A stretch of 60,906 nucleotides of DNA from JANOAR01 sp031411235 (GCA_031411235.1 JANOAR010000057.1:1-60906); one strand, 5' to 3'. Positions 47,701 through 51,093 are shown, counted from the first letter of the stretch. The notes: generated from the letters alone by a model not told the origin. Made by a program: numbers and translations.

Positions 47701-48591
47701 GCGGGTGCCCTGGTCAAGTCTGGCGCAGGCACCTTGGTGCTCTCCGGCACCAACTCCTACACGGGCACAACGCTGGTTTCGGCTGGCACGCTGCAGCTTG
47801 CCGATGGAACTACGGGTGCGCTCAATGGAACCGGCACTGTCACCGTGGTGGCAACGGGTGCGACCATCGCCACCGCTCCTGTCCTATCGGGCGGCTCGGG
47901 CGGCAATGTAGGTGTCGCGGTGATTGCAGGTCTGACCGTGATCGGGAATACGGGAACCAACACCAACGTCGGTGTGATCGCCCCAGGTATTGGTGCAAAC
48001 ACGGGGACGAGCAACCAGACGCTAACCTTCACTAACGCTGGCACGGCGCTGACGGTCGCTGGTGGTTCGCAGATGCAACTCAGCATCACGACACCAACCG
48101 ATGCAGCCAATAGCGCGATCATCGCTGCTCTGATGTCAGGCACCTATATGGATGCTTCTACCTATCTTGCGACCTTCGGTGGAAGCCCACCCTCCTATAC
48201 ATCCACCGCTCCATCTTCCGTCGGGAATTACGATTACATCAAGCTGACCAATGGGTCGCTGTCGCTAGGCACTCGCAACGGTGGTTTTGGCAACGGCACT
48301 GTTTCGATCCTCGATAACAGCTATCTGACGAATGCCATGCTCGGCGACGTCTTCAACCTGCTCGACTGGCAAGGCACCATCGGTGGCAGCTTCACCAACG
48401 GCTCAGGCTTTGTGCAGGGCGGTGTGCAGGGCGACCTTGATCTGCCTACGCTGGGCGGCACTCTCTACTGGGATACGTCCGCCTTTGCAAGTCACGGTGT
48501 CCTGGTCGTCATCCCAGAACCCTCCCGTGCGCTGCTGTTGATGTTTGGCCTGCTGGGCCTCTGCTTCCGCCGTCGTCGTAGCGGGTTCTAA
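23767..48591 (+). CDS. Giant autotransporter-associated beta-strand-repeat protein with PEP-CTERM tail
   Basis: 8,274 codons in one uninterrupted frame. A long signal region (residues 1-46, core VTALLLLSFSAW) precedes TNTWDGGGGAPFNWSNNAN, the usual opening of this family. The body is built of hundreds of Gly/Thr/Asn/Ser-rich beta strands with recurring LTKxGxGTLxLSG-type units and NTYTGxTxxxxGTL-type units, typical of beta-helix passenger domains. The C-terminus is a PEP-CTERM signal: IPEPS, helix RALLLMFGLLGLCF, then RRRRSGF; an exosortase would cut it. I noticed only one Cys, in that tail. No beta-barrel domain is present, so it is not a classical autotransporter. It is probably a surface or matrix protein. 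Function is inferred from family only. Confidence 0.9.
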   Translation: MTNQPTPTVRRNSPALNWLRTRVKTPVTALLLLSFSAWSPQTAKATNTWDGGGGAPFNWSNNANWGGSATSYGTLTFAGSTGTTNILDTNFSMNQIDWTGTSPWTLNNSGGAILSLFDNGGTQAKLENHSTGLVTINAPITFAATAGAAWGEINAVNGGITFGSAGLLTVNGSAVAGIRMFGAGQTTTFNNTVSAAGKYFSTNAVATTMAIGGSFTASELYIMNNGVLNFNTGGAVTLSGGLRLGGDFGTTGTQDLTKSGVLNLTAATGGLTFSGLINTVGSNTSGALAVNSQNSSGINILSGAIVLDSALAITQTAGGILNDTNTVDLKGNTLTLTPAAGGIINLTGAINNTTGTGTLTKAGGGLVTTSTANTYTGATNITAGTFSTSNATGTGTTAGGVAVTSGATFNINNAAVGAEAVTLNGTGVNGLGALTGNGTSSLSGVITLGSASTIGVNTGTLTLSGGFAATANNFSKVGPGTLVLSGASASYTGATTNSIGTLTLSTVTNALGTGTNITLNGGTLSLLHNAAGSDTPAANAFGNNVIINGNSTINSDRVSANINNTNSIATLSVNNSTVTVTSGNGYGFQVAGATTLNGAISTISNTFNPLQQGAAGILASANNTAQLAALTGAVGGTGALNKQGAGTLTLQAANTYTGGTNVLAGSLLLNTSAATLSSGKVIVNPGTTLGIVGSGNVTGANLYLASTSASAAILRANANADLSGGTLNAAIISPYGASYQLDTGTTGVQSAANSGAIFDPATGAYAAATTYSQSIDLNNFGGTATGTGRIMLGSTAANTTMSGTVSNTAGGSTGDIRFGGTGTLALTSSNVFGTTAQTVQIGSPVVNAQTFAAGIGTYDFNPAATNANYSGTMVVNKGTTLRSTTTSASTFQVFGTGPLTILGGTVSATNVNYAGTGVNPQIQNSVINLYPSAGVTSGAGALFTLDNSGITTAGGTTNARLTGTTPINAYGGSTFSLVGSNTATTTTTQNTGAYGFQGGNVINLSTNTTAATNADGVLTIANLVRNGSGTMTFTRAAGSPTAFGTSTANNDARINLTLIDGVTPVVTNGSIAPWLVDQTSNTFLTYGANGITPVTYSGATLATAVATNLVTSGAIAITANSTVHALQLTGAITQTGGPFTITIGSGASAADGAGLIMTSASTHTPNFSFGTAGAREAVIYNSAAVTLSGVIAATGLTKFGTANLTLSGINTTLGGTLTVNQGVLQGTNTGYNYRPITLAGGAQLDFSNTANGIYLNDVTVTGESILSGGANTARINSINVAARLGTATAPVTLMLNNGYIVGNYGSTYVSGSGASITGGGLTLNSAVNWVNGSTATGGTAGAGLQNILGIVSGGSGNTLNKWGNAAISFSNAGNTYSGGTVINGAGGDNRGAVRSLVGTASATPFGTGSITVNPAGVLTLSAPDNASGNALILNSDLAGLAMVSLNYGGSAALPTFASTTFNNGNLGVAFSGVLASEAVGFSTAINLNTLWGGTAFLGAGNSGGAATANFTGVLTPSGVGLVVANLDGGAPVAGNNVYRIGAGGGSAMQFTGAANQFTGATDLQVGAISNVTAAASVGLQLGNAFTGIYNSNNLSGNVYLNTGSVLIAGRNDALGTAKIVFNGGTIQADTSTGLPFFNPTRTLANNLAFTGDAIFAGSTDLIHTGTISLADNQTGVTRTFTTSNTAGITYLNGVISNGAGSAAGNSITKAGAGALVLGTGNTYTGFTNINAGTLVVTSDANIPAASTVTLGGGSLGAWTSSFTTSRDYLLTAASTFDVGPGITLTQANTNAISGAFALTKAGLGTLTLNGVNAHSGVNITNGILAASINNNLGDIAAASAITLAGGAFRPLATFSTNRTLVATSGAVDVPTGATLTVTGVVSGAALIKTGLGTFNTTGATNTQTAVTVENGTYLVTGTNTPFAAAATLNANGGTLQFTNTAANQAFATSTTLSYGGGGHVGLQSGTGFSSQLTAANLTRSGAGTLIIEPGTSALAVAGNTNNVRLIPSTLINTVAVASANTNGMLPANIVTQVSGLGSFATYAGATGINTFSAYTTAAGPTLAATTNASIIDVTGAITAFTTSSQNVYAVRAGANISGGTIKFVSVNGTTATNEGGLIINGSRTIGANLTFDPTAAAGGSTASGEGLIYVNPGSSAIISGAISATSLVKFGTGNLTLNAGTSGSTGTTRIVNALTVQEGTLTLGTGVSFDKMQTDLVLTNAGTLNLNGQRVTFNSLGNGAAVTGTIAGGIISSSAAGGVFIVNGGGLAATTTTYAGQILDGTGTTSLVKSGTQTLILAPFNIANPEAGNNTFTGGTIVNQGVLTVQDPRALGSGTLTIQNGATVNFNSNGPGINSTIITGTPGGVGLNVVNNGIATLSTDRLATTSGNVMQFNNLTLNEGQLTLTGGNSYRVRFSGTTTIAGGFGTIVGSAQDFVNAGELAGLVTGSGALVKLGSNYYKGLIISGIANNYSGGTQIQGGYIQVTSTGASDTPLGSGNINVYPNAGLRIGANNTSIGTNLRTLSRWNAFGIIGLDNDNFDPATTLNSTSFSSAYGTVLAITRPFYAGALDQSTIGDGRSFLAGGLNAEVGFLGTLAPGLGDGVASRTYRLAGGNSLNGNSNLAIIGTDNILNDAAAAGTSLQVGARNSIVNAGVVQPTGNTLIIRNSNSYTGGTWIGKGNTVTFDTGGSPAGSTPFGSSNGTLSGLASGIEVFGTLQNNGIGSSYVNAATGKNSITPTIRPAGGIIVNDQLGIAAGGQGRWADSDANGGGVALGNGFFQYSGAAGLPSVETIGTLTVGGAGQVRVNRTNDAGTATLTLSNLTRTAPAANGVAGGTLTIEPRQANTATGSILGIPNLATTQAQQGAGFVRLVTTSGAPTLGGTTVNGTGVTNPGMAPAWIIDSQANSFVTYNPTAATTGFQPLVSSATPNPGQVSYNKIITAALTASAIVTGDIVDLTTTGNTLVDATTTVYALRAGQSLNATAAATLNITSGGLLFNNGAAVTFNAAASAANAQPVTMTLQFGGGTGEGFIYKGVAFDQTINANISASALTLFANQGNNNTITLTGNNVITGPITVNTRIVAQNTLSNTGTTLGGVFNNQDVILGGSTGASRDNNLIRLTSAVDDATGGGQASNSVATSLFNSTFYVNGESRLDNNSTAITQRIQNLTIADRGPRSPIALSIQGVYVQGITTLGSATSDTSIFSFFDQFAVTTLAGLVQGGTLSKFGNGTLMVAGTANTFAGLTVNGNDYNTASSIVGSLTLTGSPFGSGPITVNPGGALRIMNASNIASNSSIAVKTDGMGIGSIGVTTNLTQAQLNGLFGAGAGLATLTSTNATYIGALTLDANSWNSAIDIAALETAIGGSKKLVIGTTINPLQVYFNNGLVNYFASSITSSSDNVIRLGAGGNQGTMAFGVGTFENVFGAGKNIELGAATATNGGAATPLINGYTGIYALNTRNTTFNGSVTVNPGAQLSLENAYALGSGSIVLNQNSGTAGTINGSGFRVINSQTITNNFTVPGDLVNIISGSDGASFNGTVNLAPGGVGGTKQFGANFGNVTTASNVAFNGVISGNGVNIIKTGGNTNNGGSYIFRGANTFNGTTTINSGFLVAAGNVSADPTVAGPFGMSDTPVILGNVGTQSAGSISIGGQYTFARGIIATGIVGNIVQTIRAQTLNNSVITGGIVTQFGGNGSGLGIDSIGTSGVGGVLDLQGPITGPGSIQWGAGNAGIIRLSANANGISPNTFAGGSNIFQARVQVGADASFTGTAASPTIISSPFGTGSLILGRQGSSTGGIANQGPGFISIDAFGGDRTIVNPLGTINHNASTTLNFGGRNNLTFSNSAAWDLNTSTIFSRNIAVNTPGSVTFAALLSNGGSEGVNLVKQGVGTLVLTNTGNTQQVLLTTNGNYGTTVFIDAGVLSVAADGALGLATVVNANGAGGQAHLAGSASDVRLRGGVLQATGTFGSGRTMLLTAASGIDVTAANVLTLNNTLIPTVGTSALTKINSGTLSLNFGAASSTVATLTIGGYPVGGGTVNSTATGTLPFATSTVAILGGTLGVVGGGAAQTLTIPTVTFGSGSRISLNRGTTTTLLTATALTRANQGTLIIQPTTALADLGAAATFAQLKTSTTFTTTNLMLATPTVIAQDPSTNDFNFVQYGANGFALHGTTTTASLAASAATNLADLSVATAAGNGNIDIYALRTSANITPGTGTVIRIVNGGLIMNGTTTPPVISANLEFDAVTAGTVGEGFIYVRGGQSSASTISSNFTATNLTKSGTGTLLLSGTANVMNPTNAALRNISINEGTLQFAGSSSLPSAGLITLSPMDTGIVDVNGQSLTIGGLGNATITATGNVSNSGAASTLTLGVNNLTATFAGAISGNISVVKSGTGTQVFAFNNFTGIGTGGNTYTGTTTVNAGQITSATGIFTPVGALTGTGISSFGTGGIILAGGQINFNNLASASEVDHSIAILTQGPNNGYDITIAANNSFGTANTTSTLSNTLGATPGNAWQAINTLNVLAPVITLSVGNTTANQGILVKGQTTFAGNSIINIPGSAVLAGKISATGFTLTKLGGQTLFLTNTELSTGASSVGSWNLLAGITEARLSDGGTNPLGSNSITLNGAQLNIRHDGDNLSDAQTLTTFASTALTIGSTVAQSSANYITSANATLNVDRLQGGATTKTVQFGAINFGGPLGAPFLTFSGTSANNFAVEFTGGLTMVNGAYLSLSNNPLTISGGLSGNGTFFKQGGGEFDLNTVATNTGGTMLFQGTTNFGSFIGNTRTLSTTAQFAPGDITVNVATALRFNSSSNLNAASRVDARSNLTNYAQIGISSNEPVTAFNLRAPLAAGPFGSSLVTSTSTGAGVLSINSPNYTQTLDLSKLGDGTWFLGSNNNGAGVTTQSSASGVYTGSAAIVPSPAAYNFGSSAYTANSFNANNVYRLGGGAQFLNIGLPTGNTNVLTNTLGAFAKSSSLVIGSPATNSTNGTAPNVIGFGTGTVILNTDQNYAGYTLVNFGSTFEFRGAMSSAGYENFGILAAGGSAGTFNGVTAANIVSRPGSTLRLDNTFDLTANSAGRWGDSTAVNLNSSTFRLVGNASADIREVVGNVNFSGNAFLTSQRSLAGRSVDLNVAGFTRNTGAMLSIEPTNGSQLGTDERITVFGANLAAQIANIPGGITSGMVSPAFYNNRDMQFLTYSDFGFVNAGFNYLSNVASPVSITGGTNRALFNATTTVTIGTGVTIDVHALRLDNNGVATFYNPNTVASSTEKFIIRSGGLLVNGTSQAFSTQVNAGLQFGPTGTPTEALIGIQTNTFIIGDSGNVNTSGQITATIISKSGDGTLQIDSEQSGFSGPIYLNRGTLSLRTNSASTNVGGVNGTIFFNGPTTTLNLRSDVASTFNNSLSLASGVLMANINVGRGFVATGTGLLQSINGGLTFGGSPGDQGQTLTVAGDNTYALQINGTTNLGPVGNVFFNLTNANNQSATLAGSITGSGTIIREGSSSGTLFLGTSGVLPTVGNTGTGGVTAYVGTVQANALPVTPGANSNINSAINYLGTGPVTLAGGALNVRVDGDNNATGRIYTFPNAVTVTGNSTFNTDRITAAGGTVKILAFPSLNIGGQTLTTTAGNTFAAQFNAVNLSGTATLSNANDTVFKGVVDKGAGLYVVKSGAGTLWFDDNTSSFGSSTSGGIYVNAGQIRFGNTGTVSTTATAGANSIQLNPSATIRVEGAGNLGASQLTSIGTTWSYPTERLGAILTQAQIAGYTNAASTKTQLRIDVASYNQALTMGSIGDGSFFLGTQGSQSYTADTLGAGTAATLGQIGFVSGASGTYRLGMNDAAGSIFTLAPATAASNVLTGATANVVVGNLVIGGNNGSGTVLFNQTNNFGGGLTISRGSEGRIQTGTANTPLGSGQVDVFGTLRAVAAAGTFVGGGTTNTNAIVMHPGSSVILDGTGSANNANRWGTDAVALNGSNFTMQVLTATFQNESVGAITYANGSRIGINNPGTPTGANILTTTGTLTRTGTGTVVFVPADIFGTNAANTDNFVASGGLPAIVTAGVNMLPAYIVNGDATAARQSFLTDAGGGSNRLVNVTYTDTNFAAPTNAKIGDVTATTTLAGNVSIFALRVGAFTINSAPGQLNTITLNQAAVAGGGILTNGAATINPNLNFNGQEAIIAALSNLTLNGDISNVSSVGITKFGGGALIIGKDQTDAARGTGNGYASGWTINEGQLTPNTFGALGNAVAGNFVKLNASTQAGTNANGIAGAAVLRLAVNAGNPSLNYYTMGDLQVLDAATISYDPGANDRMSALGAAGSLSNVVVTSTGGTLNDAQFFLDTNRDRTELVVGNLQISGTNAGLQLRVHNSNQASGTQSGLSVATLVGASDTRLTKIGTGELHVRGNSSSFSGSVAIEQGAIGVYNNGSLGTGATTVKRYGVLDVQTANYVSTGTVAYQTGGIERWSIDGARAGTLSLGAGTLQVNNDQTANTLAVTMGGGSIEAFLRTDDNLTGGQGQAVYRTLNSGITFNLTADSFLGQNINQGAAGFDNGRSPTVFSPSGNSLIGAVLEIKGVISGAGGLTKQGYDVVTLSGANTYSGQTNVLQGLLRIGAANSLPTDNVLSTTGGGMFDLNGYNQTVSRITSPASGLTAGTSNPLGSGYITNTILGTTNTLTVGSGTPGSAADFTYGGVIQHNIALAKAGTAVLSLTNANTYNGGTIVNAGWLNAANAVAGVGGSATGTGGVTINSTATLAGAGTIAGIVTLNAGGAIQPGALVLGTPGAPTSVGGTLTMGGLVINGGSFTFQLGSGTSDFITLTGSDPVGGSVLNITAATVFNILNGGGFSNVTYNLISYANGTVTGFGSLPLHPTSPVAGFILTTNNNTLTKMIELIVQRNTTAVWTGAEDQKWNNLNHAAPKNWVDLVATPADFLDGLDVTFDNTATGFAPALDGTVKPLSVVFGHTTGSYTLSSANSLVTDKISDNLFNGGVGDTDGSTAVITNVTNTGSYTVGMTINGPGIPTNSVITAVDTGLNTITINVNSNAVSTGGTLTGTTVPTFVKNGAGTLIISAGSSDFTGGSTIGAGTLQLNVGTTVVTSVITGGPLGTGTINVGGSTVRDNGTAITMANALRLTGNTTFDTTGGGSLTFTNEVPANTTIITNPSATTTLTVNNTTEIQQVISGSGKAITKAGTGTLRFTAVNTYDGGTSVTNGTLELGTTGNLASGTSLSVSAGATANLNNASQQTLSTLTASGAVNLNTATTTTVTTLNGASTGVITQGTGTSILSAANGTYAGTITGSSTLTKAGGGADNLTLTNGASNFTGGTALNAGTLTVGASTTSGATITSGPIGTGTLTMASGTTLAGVTAAQTLANALLINGNITFGGTNLTINGTALTVPTKITLGAAAQVTVGAGITDSFVSELTGSFALTKAGAGQLNLENVNNTYNGVTTILAGVLGVDSLEVQTGVAATNFDSIGASSNAAANLVFSGNSTLQYNGTGSTTDRQFTVNTGITATLDASGTGALVFSPTAALGGGAVARNIVLTGSNTNVNTLSALLNLLTGTVTKTGNGTWLLNQPASTYTGNTAINGGILQVTKLANGGSASSIGQAANTAGTLLFNNGATLQWVGAAVQVNDSTDHLMSFVAGNGIIDASPTDSTKSLTFSNAGAVSYSGSPANQGKTLTWTGTGGTIANPNVFTPTIGNNGTGTTQIVKDGTGVWRFAGLSSATDFFSIRNGTVIVTNVQNGGVASNLGQSTAIAGNLLIGSSTTAGTLRFEGTGNVNNSTDRTFTLGAAGGTIDASGASGTALNMTITSSVTMGGPTTTARTFTLTGSNADTNTFSPVLPNGTGAGTTSLAKTGTGTWQLNSVNTYTGNTTISAGTLRNGIAQAIAATSPVIVAPSVASGTATWNLNNLNNTSNVITLGGASASVASITTGTGTLTLGTSVTYDATSNPNGATISGLVAMTGSRSFVIGDSSAAAADLTISANISGTAGALVKSGAGTLVLSGTNSYTGTTLVSAGTLQLADGTTGALNGTGTVTVVATGATIATAPVLSGGSGGNVGVAVIAGLTVIGNTGTNTNVGVIAPGIGANTGTSNQTLTFTNAGTALTVAGGSQMQLSITTPTDAANSAIIAALMSGTYMDASTYLATFGGSPPSYTSTAPSSVGNYDYIKLTNGSLSLGTRNGGFGNGTVSILDNSYLTNAMLGDVFNLLDWQGTIGGSFTNGSGFVQGGVQGDLDLPTLGGTLYWDTSAFASHGVLVVIPEPSRALLLMFGLLGLCFRRRRSGF
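26958..41990 (+). repeat. Alternating super-repeat inside the giant gene
   Basis: Landmark A (a Met/Leu-Pro-Ala-type opening, then S/N-F-x-T-Y) occurs at about 26960, 29821, 32430, 36160, 39270 and 41911. Landmark Y (N-V-Y-R-(L/I)-G-x-G-G type) occurs at about 28372, 31579, 33955, 38563 and 41227. They alternate strictly A-Y-A-Y through eleven sites. One unit is about 2.6-3.7 kb, roughly 870-1,240 residues. Copies are divergent, so this is old amplification, not a recent duplication. Confidence 0.75.
41988..41996 (+). repeat. Run of nine G inside the giant gene
   Basis: A homopolymer of nine G in the DAGGGS codons of the sixth landmark-A module. Loss or gain of one G would end the frame early and remove the last 6.6 kb, including the PEP-CTERM anchor. 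Confidence 0.95.
44400..44640 (+). other. Internal restart module in the giant protein
   Basis: After a closing-type segment (VTYNLISYANGTVTGFGSLP ... ELIVQRNT), the sequence begins again with TAVWTGAEDQKWNN and NWVD, the W-x-G...W-N opening that normally stands just behind a signal peptide in this family. It resembles the opening at about 23900. This marks a likely junction of two ancestral proteins. Confidence 0.6.
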
Positions 48592-48599
48592 TGACCTCG

Positions 48600-48645
48600 T
48601 AGGCGCACTCGCCAGAGTGCGGTGCGCCTTTCTTGGTTTTGCAGC
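48600..48645 (+). terminator. Hairpin after the giant gene; palindromic repeat copy 2
   Basis: Begins 9 bases after the stop. GGCGCACTC and its partner GTGCGCC can form a stem (inner CACTC-GCCA-GAGTG), followed by TTTCTTGGTTTT. It is the second copy of the repeat found at 22569 and could act as a Rho-independent terminator. Confidence 0.5.
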
Positions 48646-48695
48646 TATTGGGAACTATGATCAGCCGTAGGGCGAAAGGACGTGACTCACAATAA

Positions 48696-48732
48696 CGAGG
48701 ACAAATTCGGCTAAAGCCTCGACTCCTACGTG
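48696..48732 (+). repeat. REP element, copy 2a
   Basis: GAGGACAAATTCGGCTAAAG core followed by CCTCGACTCC; slightly diverged; pairs inverted with copy 2b after 24 bases. Confidence 0.88.
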
Positions 48733-48756
48733 ACTCTTCACAGCGCTCGGTTTGCT

Positions 48757-48793
48757 CACGTTGGAGTACGAGGCTTTAGCCGATTTGTCCTCG
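48757..48793 (-). repeat. REP element, copy 2b
   Basis: Reverse orientation; CACGTTGGAGTACGAGGC then TTTAGCCG, matching copies 1 and 3b almost base for base. Confidence 0.9.
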
Positions 48794-48906
48794 TCCTTGC
48801 CATCACTATGCCTCTGGGTGATTGCCCCCTTATTGCTGCTTGGCCGTATCGTGGGGCAGGCTCTGCGGGTTCTTGTGCCTGATGCTGGCTGCCCAAAAGC
48901 CTAGAG

Positions 48907-48936
48907 TTGACAACTCCAGCTGCAAACGGACTCATA
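48907..48936 (+). promoter_or_regulatory. Possible gatA promoter
   Basis: A consensus TTGACA lies 75 bases before gatA with a weak -10 candidate (CTCATA) 18 bases on. Only the -35 box is convincing. Confidence 0.3.
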
Positions 48937-48984
48937 GCGCCCCCTGTGCAGCCTTGGGGCTGCCTCATTTTCTAGCCTCCAAGT

Positions 48985-50463
48985 TTGTTCATCGTGTCGC
49001 TCGCCAACTCCACTCTTGCCTCCCTGCGTCTGCGTCTTCAAAAGCGCGAGATCACTTCGCAGGACATCATCACTGACCTCACGCACGCTATCGAAGCGGC
49101 CAATCCCACGCTGGGGGCTTACCTCAGCTATGATGTCGAGGCCGCGCTCGCGGAGGCGGCGTTGGCCAATGCGGATAGCCCGCTGGCTGGGGTGCCGATT
49201 GCGATCAAAGACAACATCAATGTGCGTGGCCAGCCTTGCACCTGTGGCTCGAAAATATTGGCGGGCACTTACACCGCGCCGTACGATGCCACGATCATTC
49301 AAAAGCTTCGTGCAGCGGGTGCGGTGCCTTTTGGTCGGCTGAATATGGATGAGTTCGCCATGGGTTCCTCCACCGAAAACAGTGCGCTCGGTGTCACGCG
49401 CAATCCCTGGGATCACACGCGCATCCCTGGCGGTAGCAGTGGTGGCTCGGCGGCTTCGGTGGCGGGTGGTATTGCGATTGCTGCGCTGGGCAGCGACACG
49501 GGCGGTTCGATTCGCCAGCCTGCGGCGCTGTGCGGCGTGGTGGGCCTGAAGCCCACATATGGCCGTGTGTCGCGCTACGGCCTCGTGGCCTTCGCTTCAT
49601 CGCTCGATCAGATCGGCCCCATCACCCGCACGGTGGAAGACGCGGCGCTGGTGTTGAACTACCTTTGTGGGAAAGACGGGCGCGACTCCACTTCGCTTGA
49701 TGTCGAGGTGCCTGACTTCACGGCTGATTTGCAAAAGGGCATCAAGGGCCTGCGCATTGGTTTGCCCAAGGAGTACTTCGTCGGCGGCGTGCATCCCGAT
49801 GTCAGTGCAGCGGTGGATGCCGCGATCAAGCAACTCGAATCGCTCGGTGCGGAGATGGTGCCTCTCTCGCTGCCGCACACGGATTGTGGCGTGGCGACTT
49901 ATTATGTGCTCGCTCCGGCAGAGGCTTCGTCGAATCTCGCGCGCTTCGACGGCGTGCGTTATGGGCACCGTGCGGCGAGCACGGGCGACTTGCTCGATCA
50001 TTACATGAGCACACGCGCCGAGGGCTTCGGTCCCGAGGTGAAGCGCCGCATCCTGCTGGGCACCTACGTGCTGAGCAGCGGCTACTACGACGCCTATTAT
50101 TTGAAGGCGCAGCGTGCGCGGACACTCATCCGCCAGGACTTCGATGCGGCCTTTGAGAAGGTCGATCTCATCCTCTCGCCCACTGCGCCATCGCCTGCGC
50201 ATAGCTTTGGCAGCATGAAGGCCGACCCACTGCAAATGTACCTGGAAGACGTCTTCACCATCGCCGCTAACCTCGCGGGCTTGCCCGCTATCAGCGTGCC
50301 TTGCGGCTTCTCGCATAGCACGGGCAAGCCCTTGCCTGTGGGTTTGCATCTGGTGGGCAAGTCGCTCGATGAGGCCACTCTGCTGCATGCTGCCTACGCC
50401 TACGAGCAGTCCACCGAGTGGCACAAAACTACGGCCACAAGTTGGCAAGGACAAATCGGCTAA
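48985..50463 (+). CDS. gatA: Asp/Glu-tRNA amidotransferase subunit A
   Basis: 492 aa. The amidase subunit of GatCAB releases ammonia from glutamine to convert Glu-tRNA(Gln) or Asp-tRNA(Asn) to the amide form. The Ser-cisSer-Lys triad is visible: Lys75 in VPIAIKDN, Ser151 in PGGSSGGSAAS, Ser175 in DTGGSIRQPA. Further signatures: STENSALGVTRNPWD and VGLKPTYGRVSRYGL. The start is uncertain: TTG at 48985 or GTG at 48994; there is no nearby ATG. The last residues (GQIG) and the stop codon are encoded by a REP element, so the native C-terminus was probably altered by its insertion. gatB and gatC are not adjacent. Confidence 0.95.
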   Translation: MFIVSLANSTLASLRLRLQKREITSQDIITDLTHAIEAANPTLGAYLSYDVEAALAEAALANADSPLAGVPIAIKDNINVRGQPCTCGSKILAGTYTAPYDATIIQKLRAAGAVPFGRLNMDEFAMGSSTENSALGVTRNPWDHTRIPGGSSGGSAASVAGGIAIAALGSDTGGSIRQPAALCGVVGLKPTYGRVSRYGLVAFASSLDQIGPITRTVEDAALVLNYLCGKDGRDSTSLDVEVPDFTADLQKGIKGLRIGLPKEYFVGGVHPDVSAAVDAAIKQLESLGAEMVPLSLPHTDCGVATYYVLAPAEASSNLARFDGVRYGHRAASTGDLLDHYMSTRAEGFGPEVKRRILLGTYVLSSGYYDAYYLKAQRARTLIRQDFDAAFEKVDLILSPTAPSPAHSFGSMKADPLQMYLEDVFTIAANLAGLPAISVPCGFSHSTGKPLPVGLHLVGKSLDEATLLHAAYAYEQSTEWHKTTATSWQGQIG

Positions 50464-50482
50464 AGCCTCGTACTCCAACGTG
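50447..50482 (+). repeat. REP element, copy 3a, overlapping the gatA stop
   Basis: AAGGACAAATCGGCTAAAGC core with CTCCAACGTG end. The gatA TAA stop is the TAA of GGCTAAAGCC. Confidence 0.93.
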
Positions 50483-50526
50483 GCGATTCATTGCCTTGGG
50501 CCGAGCGTTTCCTGGCGTACGTTGGT

Positions 50527-50564
50527 CACGTTGGAGTACGAGGCTTTAGCCGATTTGCCCTCCT
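50527..50564 (-). repeat. REP element, copy 3b
   Basis: Reverse complement of copy 3a with one mismatch over about 35 bases, 44 bases away; together they could fold into a long hairpin behind gatA. Confidence 0.93.
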
Positions 50565-50679
50565 TTATCCCGAACGCCGCGTTTGATATCAATCCTCATT
50601 GCCGACTTCTAAACCTCTGCATTTGCCGTTGATCCCCACGCGCAAGTTTGTAACAATCGCGCCTCACCCCAAACTCATC

Positions 50680-51039
50680 ATGAAACTGACCTCGTCATTC
50701 ATCGCCGTCGTTGTGCTCGCCTTTGGCAGCGCCTTTGCCGCAGAAGCTCTGAACACCAAAGACCCTGTCTCGGGTGATCCGGCGAATCCTGCCATCACCA
50801 GCACTTACTCGAAGACCGTCGAGTTCTGCTGCGCAAAATGTAAGGGCAAGTTTGAACTCACGCCCAAGGCCTACATGACCGCCATCAAGAGTGCTCGTCG
50901 TGGCCAGTGCCCGCTGAGCAACAAGGCATCGGTGTCGGGTCAGAGTACTGTTTACAAGCGCGAGGTGGCCTTCGCCAATGCGGCGAACAAGGCTAAGTTC
51001 GATGCGGCCCCTGACCAGTACATCGCCAACGTGCGGTAA
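50680..51039 (+). CDS. Secreted YHS-like protein
   Basis: 119 aa from ATG at 50680 (MKLTSSFIAVVVLAFGSAFA, a clean Sec signal). The frame is open 27 codons higher without any signal. Two YHS-like units follow: residues about 27-70 (DPVSGDPANPAI ... VEFCCAKCKGKFELTPKAY) with C-C-x-x-C as in metal-binding YHS domains, and residues about 78-118 (QCPLSN ... VAFANAANKAKFDAAPDQY), where the Cys pair is replaced by Ala-Asn-Ala. YHS domains bind copper or other soft metals. The first copy may bind, the second probably not. It is followed by a strong terminator. Confidence 0.8.
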   Translation: MKLTSSFIAVVVLAFGSAFAAEALNTKDPVSGDPANPAITSTYSKTVEFCCAKCKGKFELTPKAYMTAIKSARRGQCPLSNKASVSGQSTVYKREVAFANAANKAKFDAAPDQYIANVR

Positions 51040-51060
51040 CCTTGGAAGGTTGAAGCATAG

Positions 51061-51093
51061 AGCGGCGAGGGTTTCGACCTCGCCGCTTTTTTT
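51061..51093 (+). terminator. Rho-independent terminator
   Basis: AGCGGCGAGG pairs perfectly with CCTCGCCGCT around a 7-base loop and is followed by seven T, 22 bases after the stop of the YHS-like gene. Confidence 0.93.

Larger units (their letters stand above)
48592..48984. other. 393-base intergenic region between the giant gene and gatA
   Basis: Holds the terminator-like palindrome, an inverted REP pair (48696-48793), a promoter-like TTGACA at 48907, and a small hairpin GCAGCCTTGGGGCTGC (48951-48966) close to the gatA start. No gene is supported. Confidence 0.8.

Noticed and set aside
23767..48591. Several adjacent genes in place of one giant gene
   Set aside because: There is a single frame without stops, one signal peptide and one sorting tail; internal ATGs have no ribosome sites that I could see. 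The restart at 44.4 kb has no signal peptide.
23767..48591. Classical autotransporter (type V secretion)
   Set aside because: The family name says autotransporter-associated, but no C-terminal beta-barrel is present; the protein ends in PEP-CTERM.
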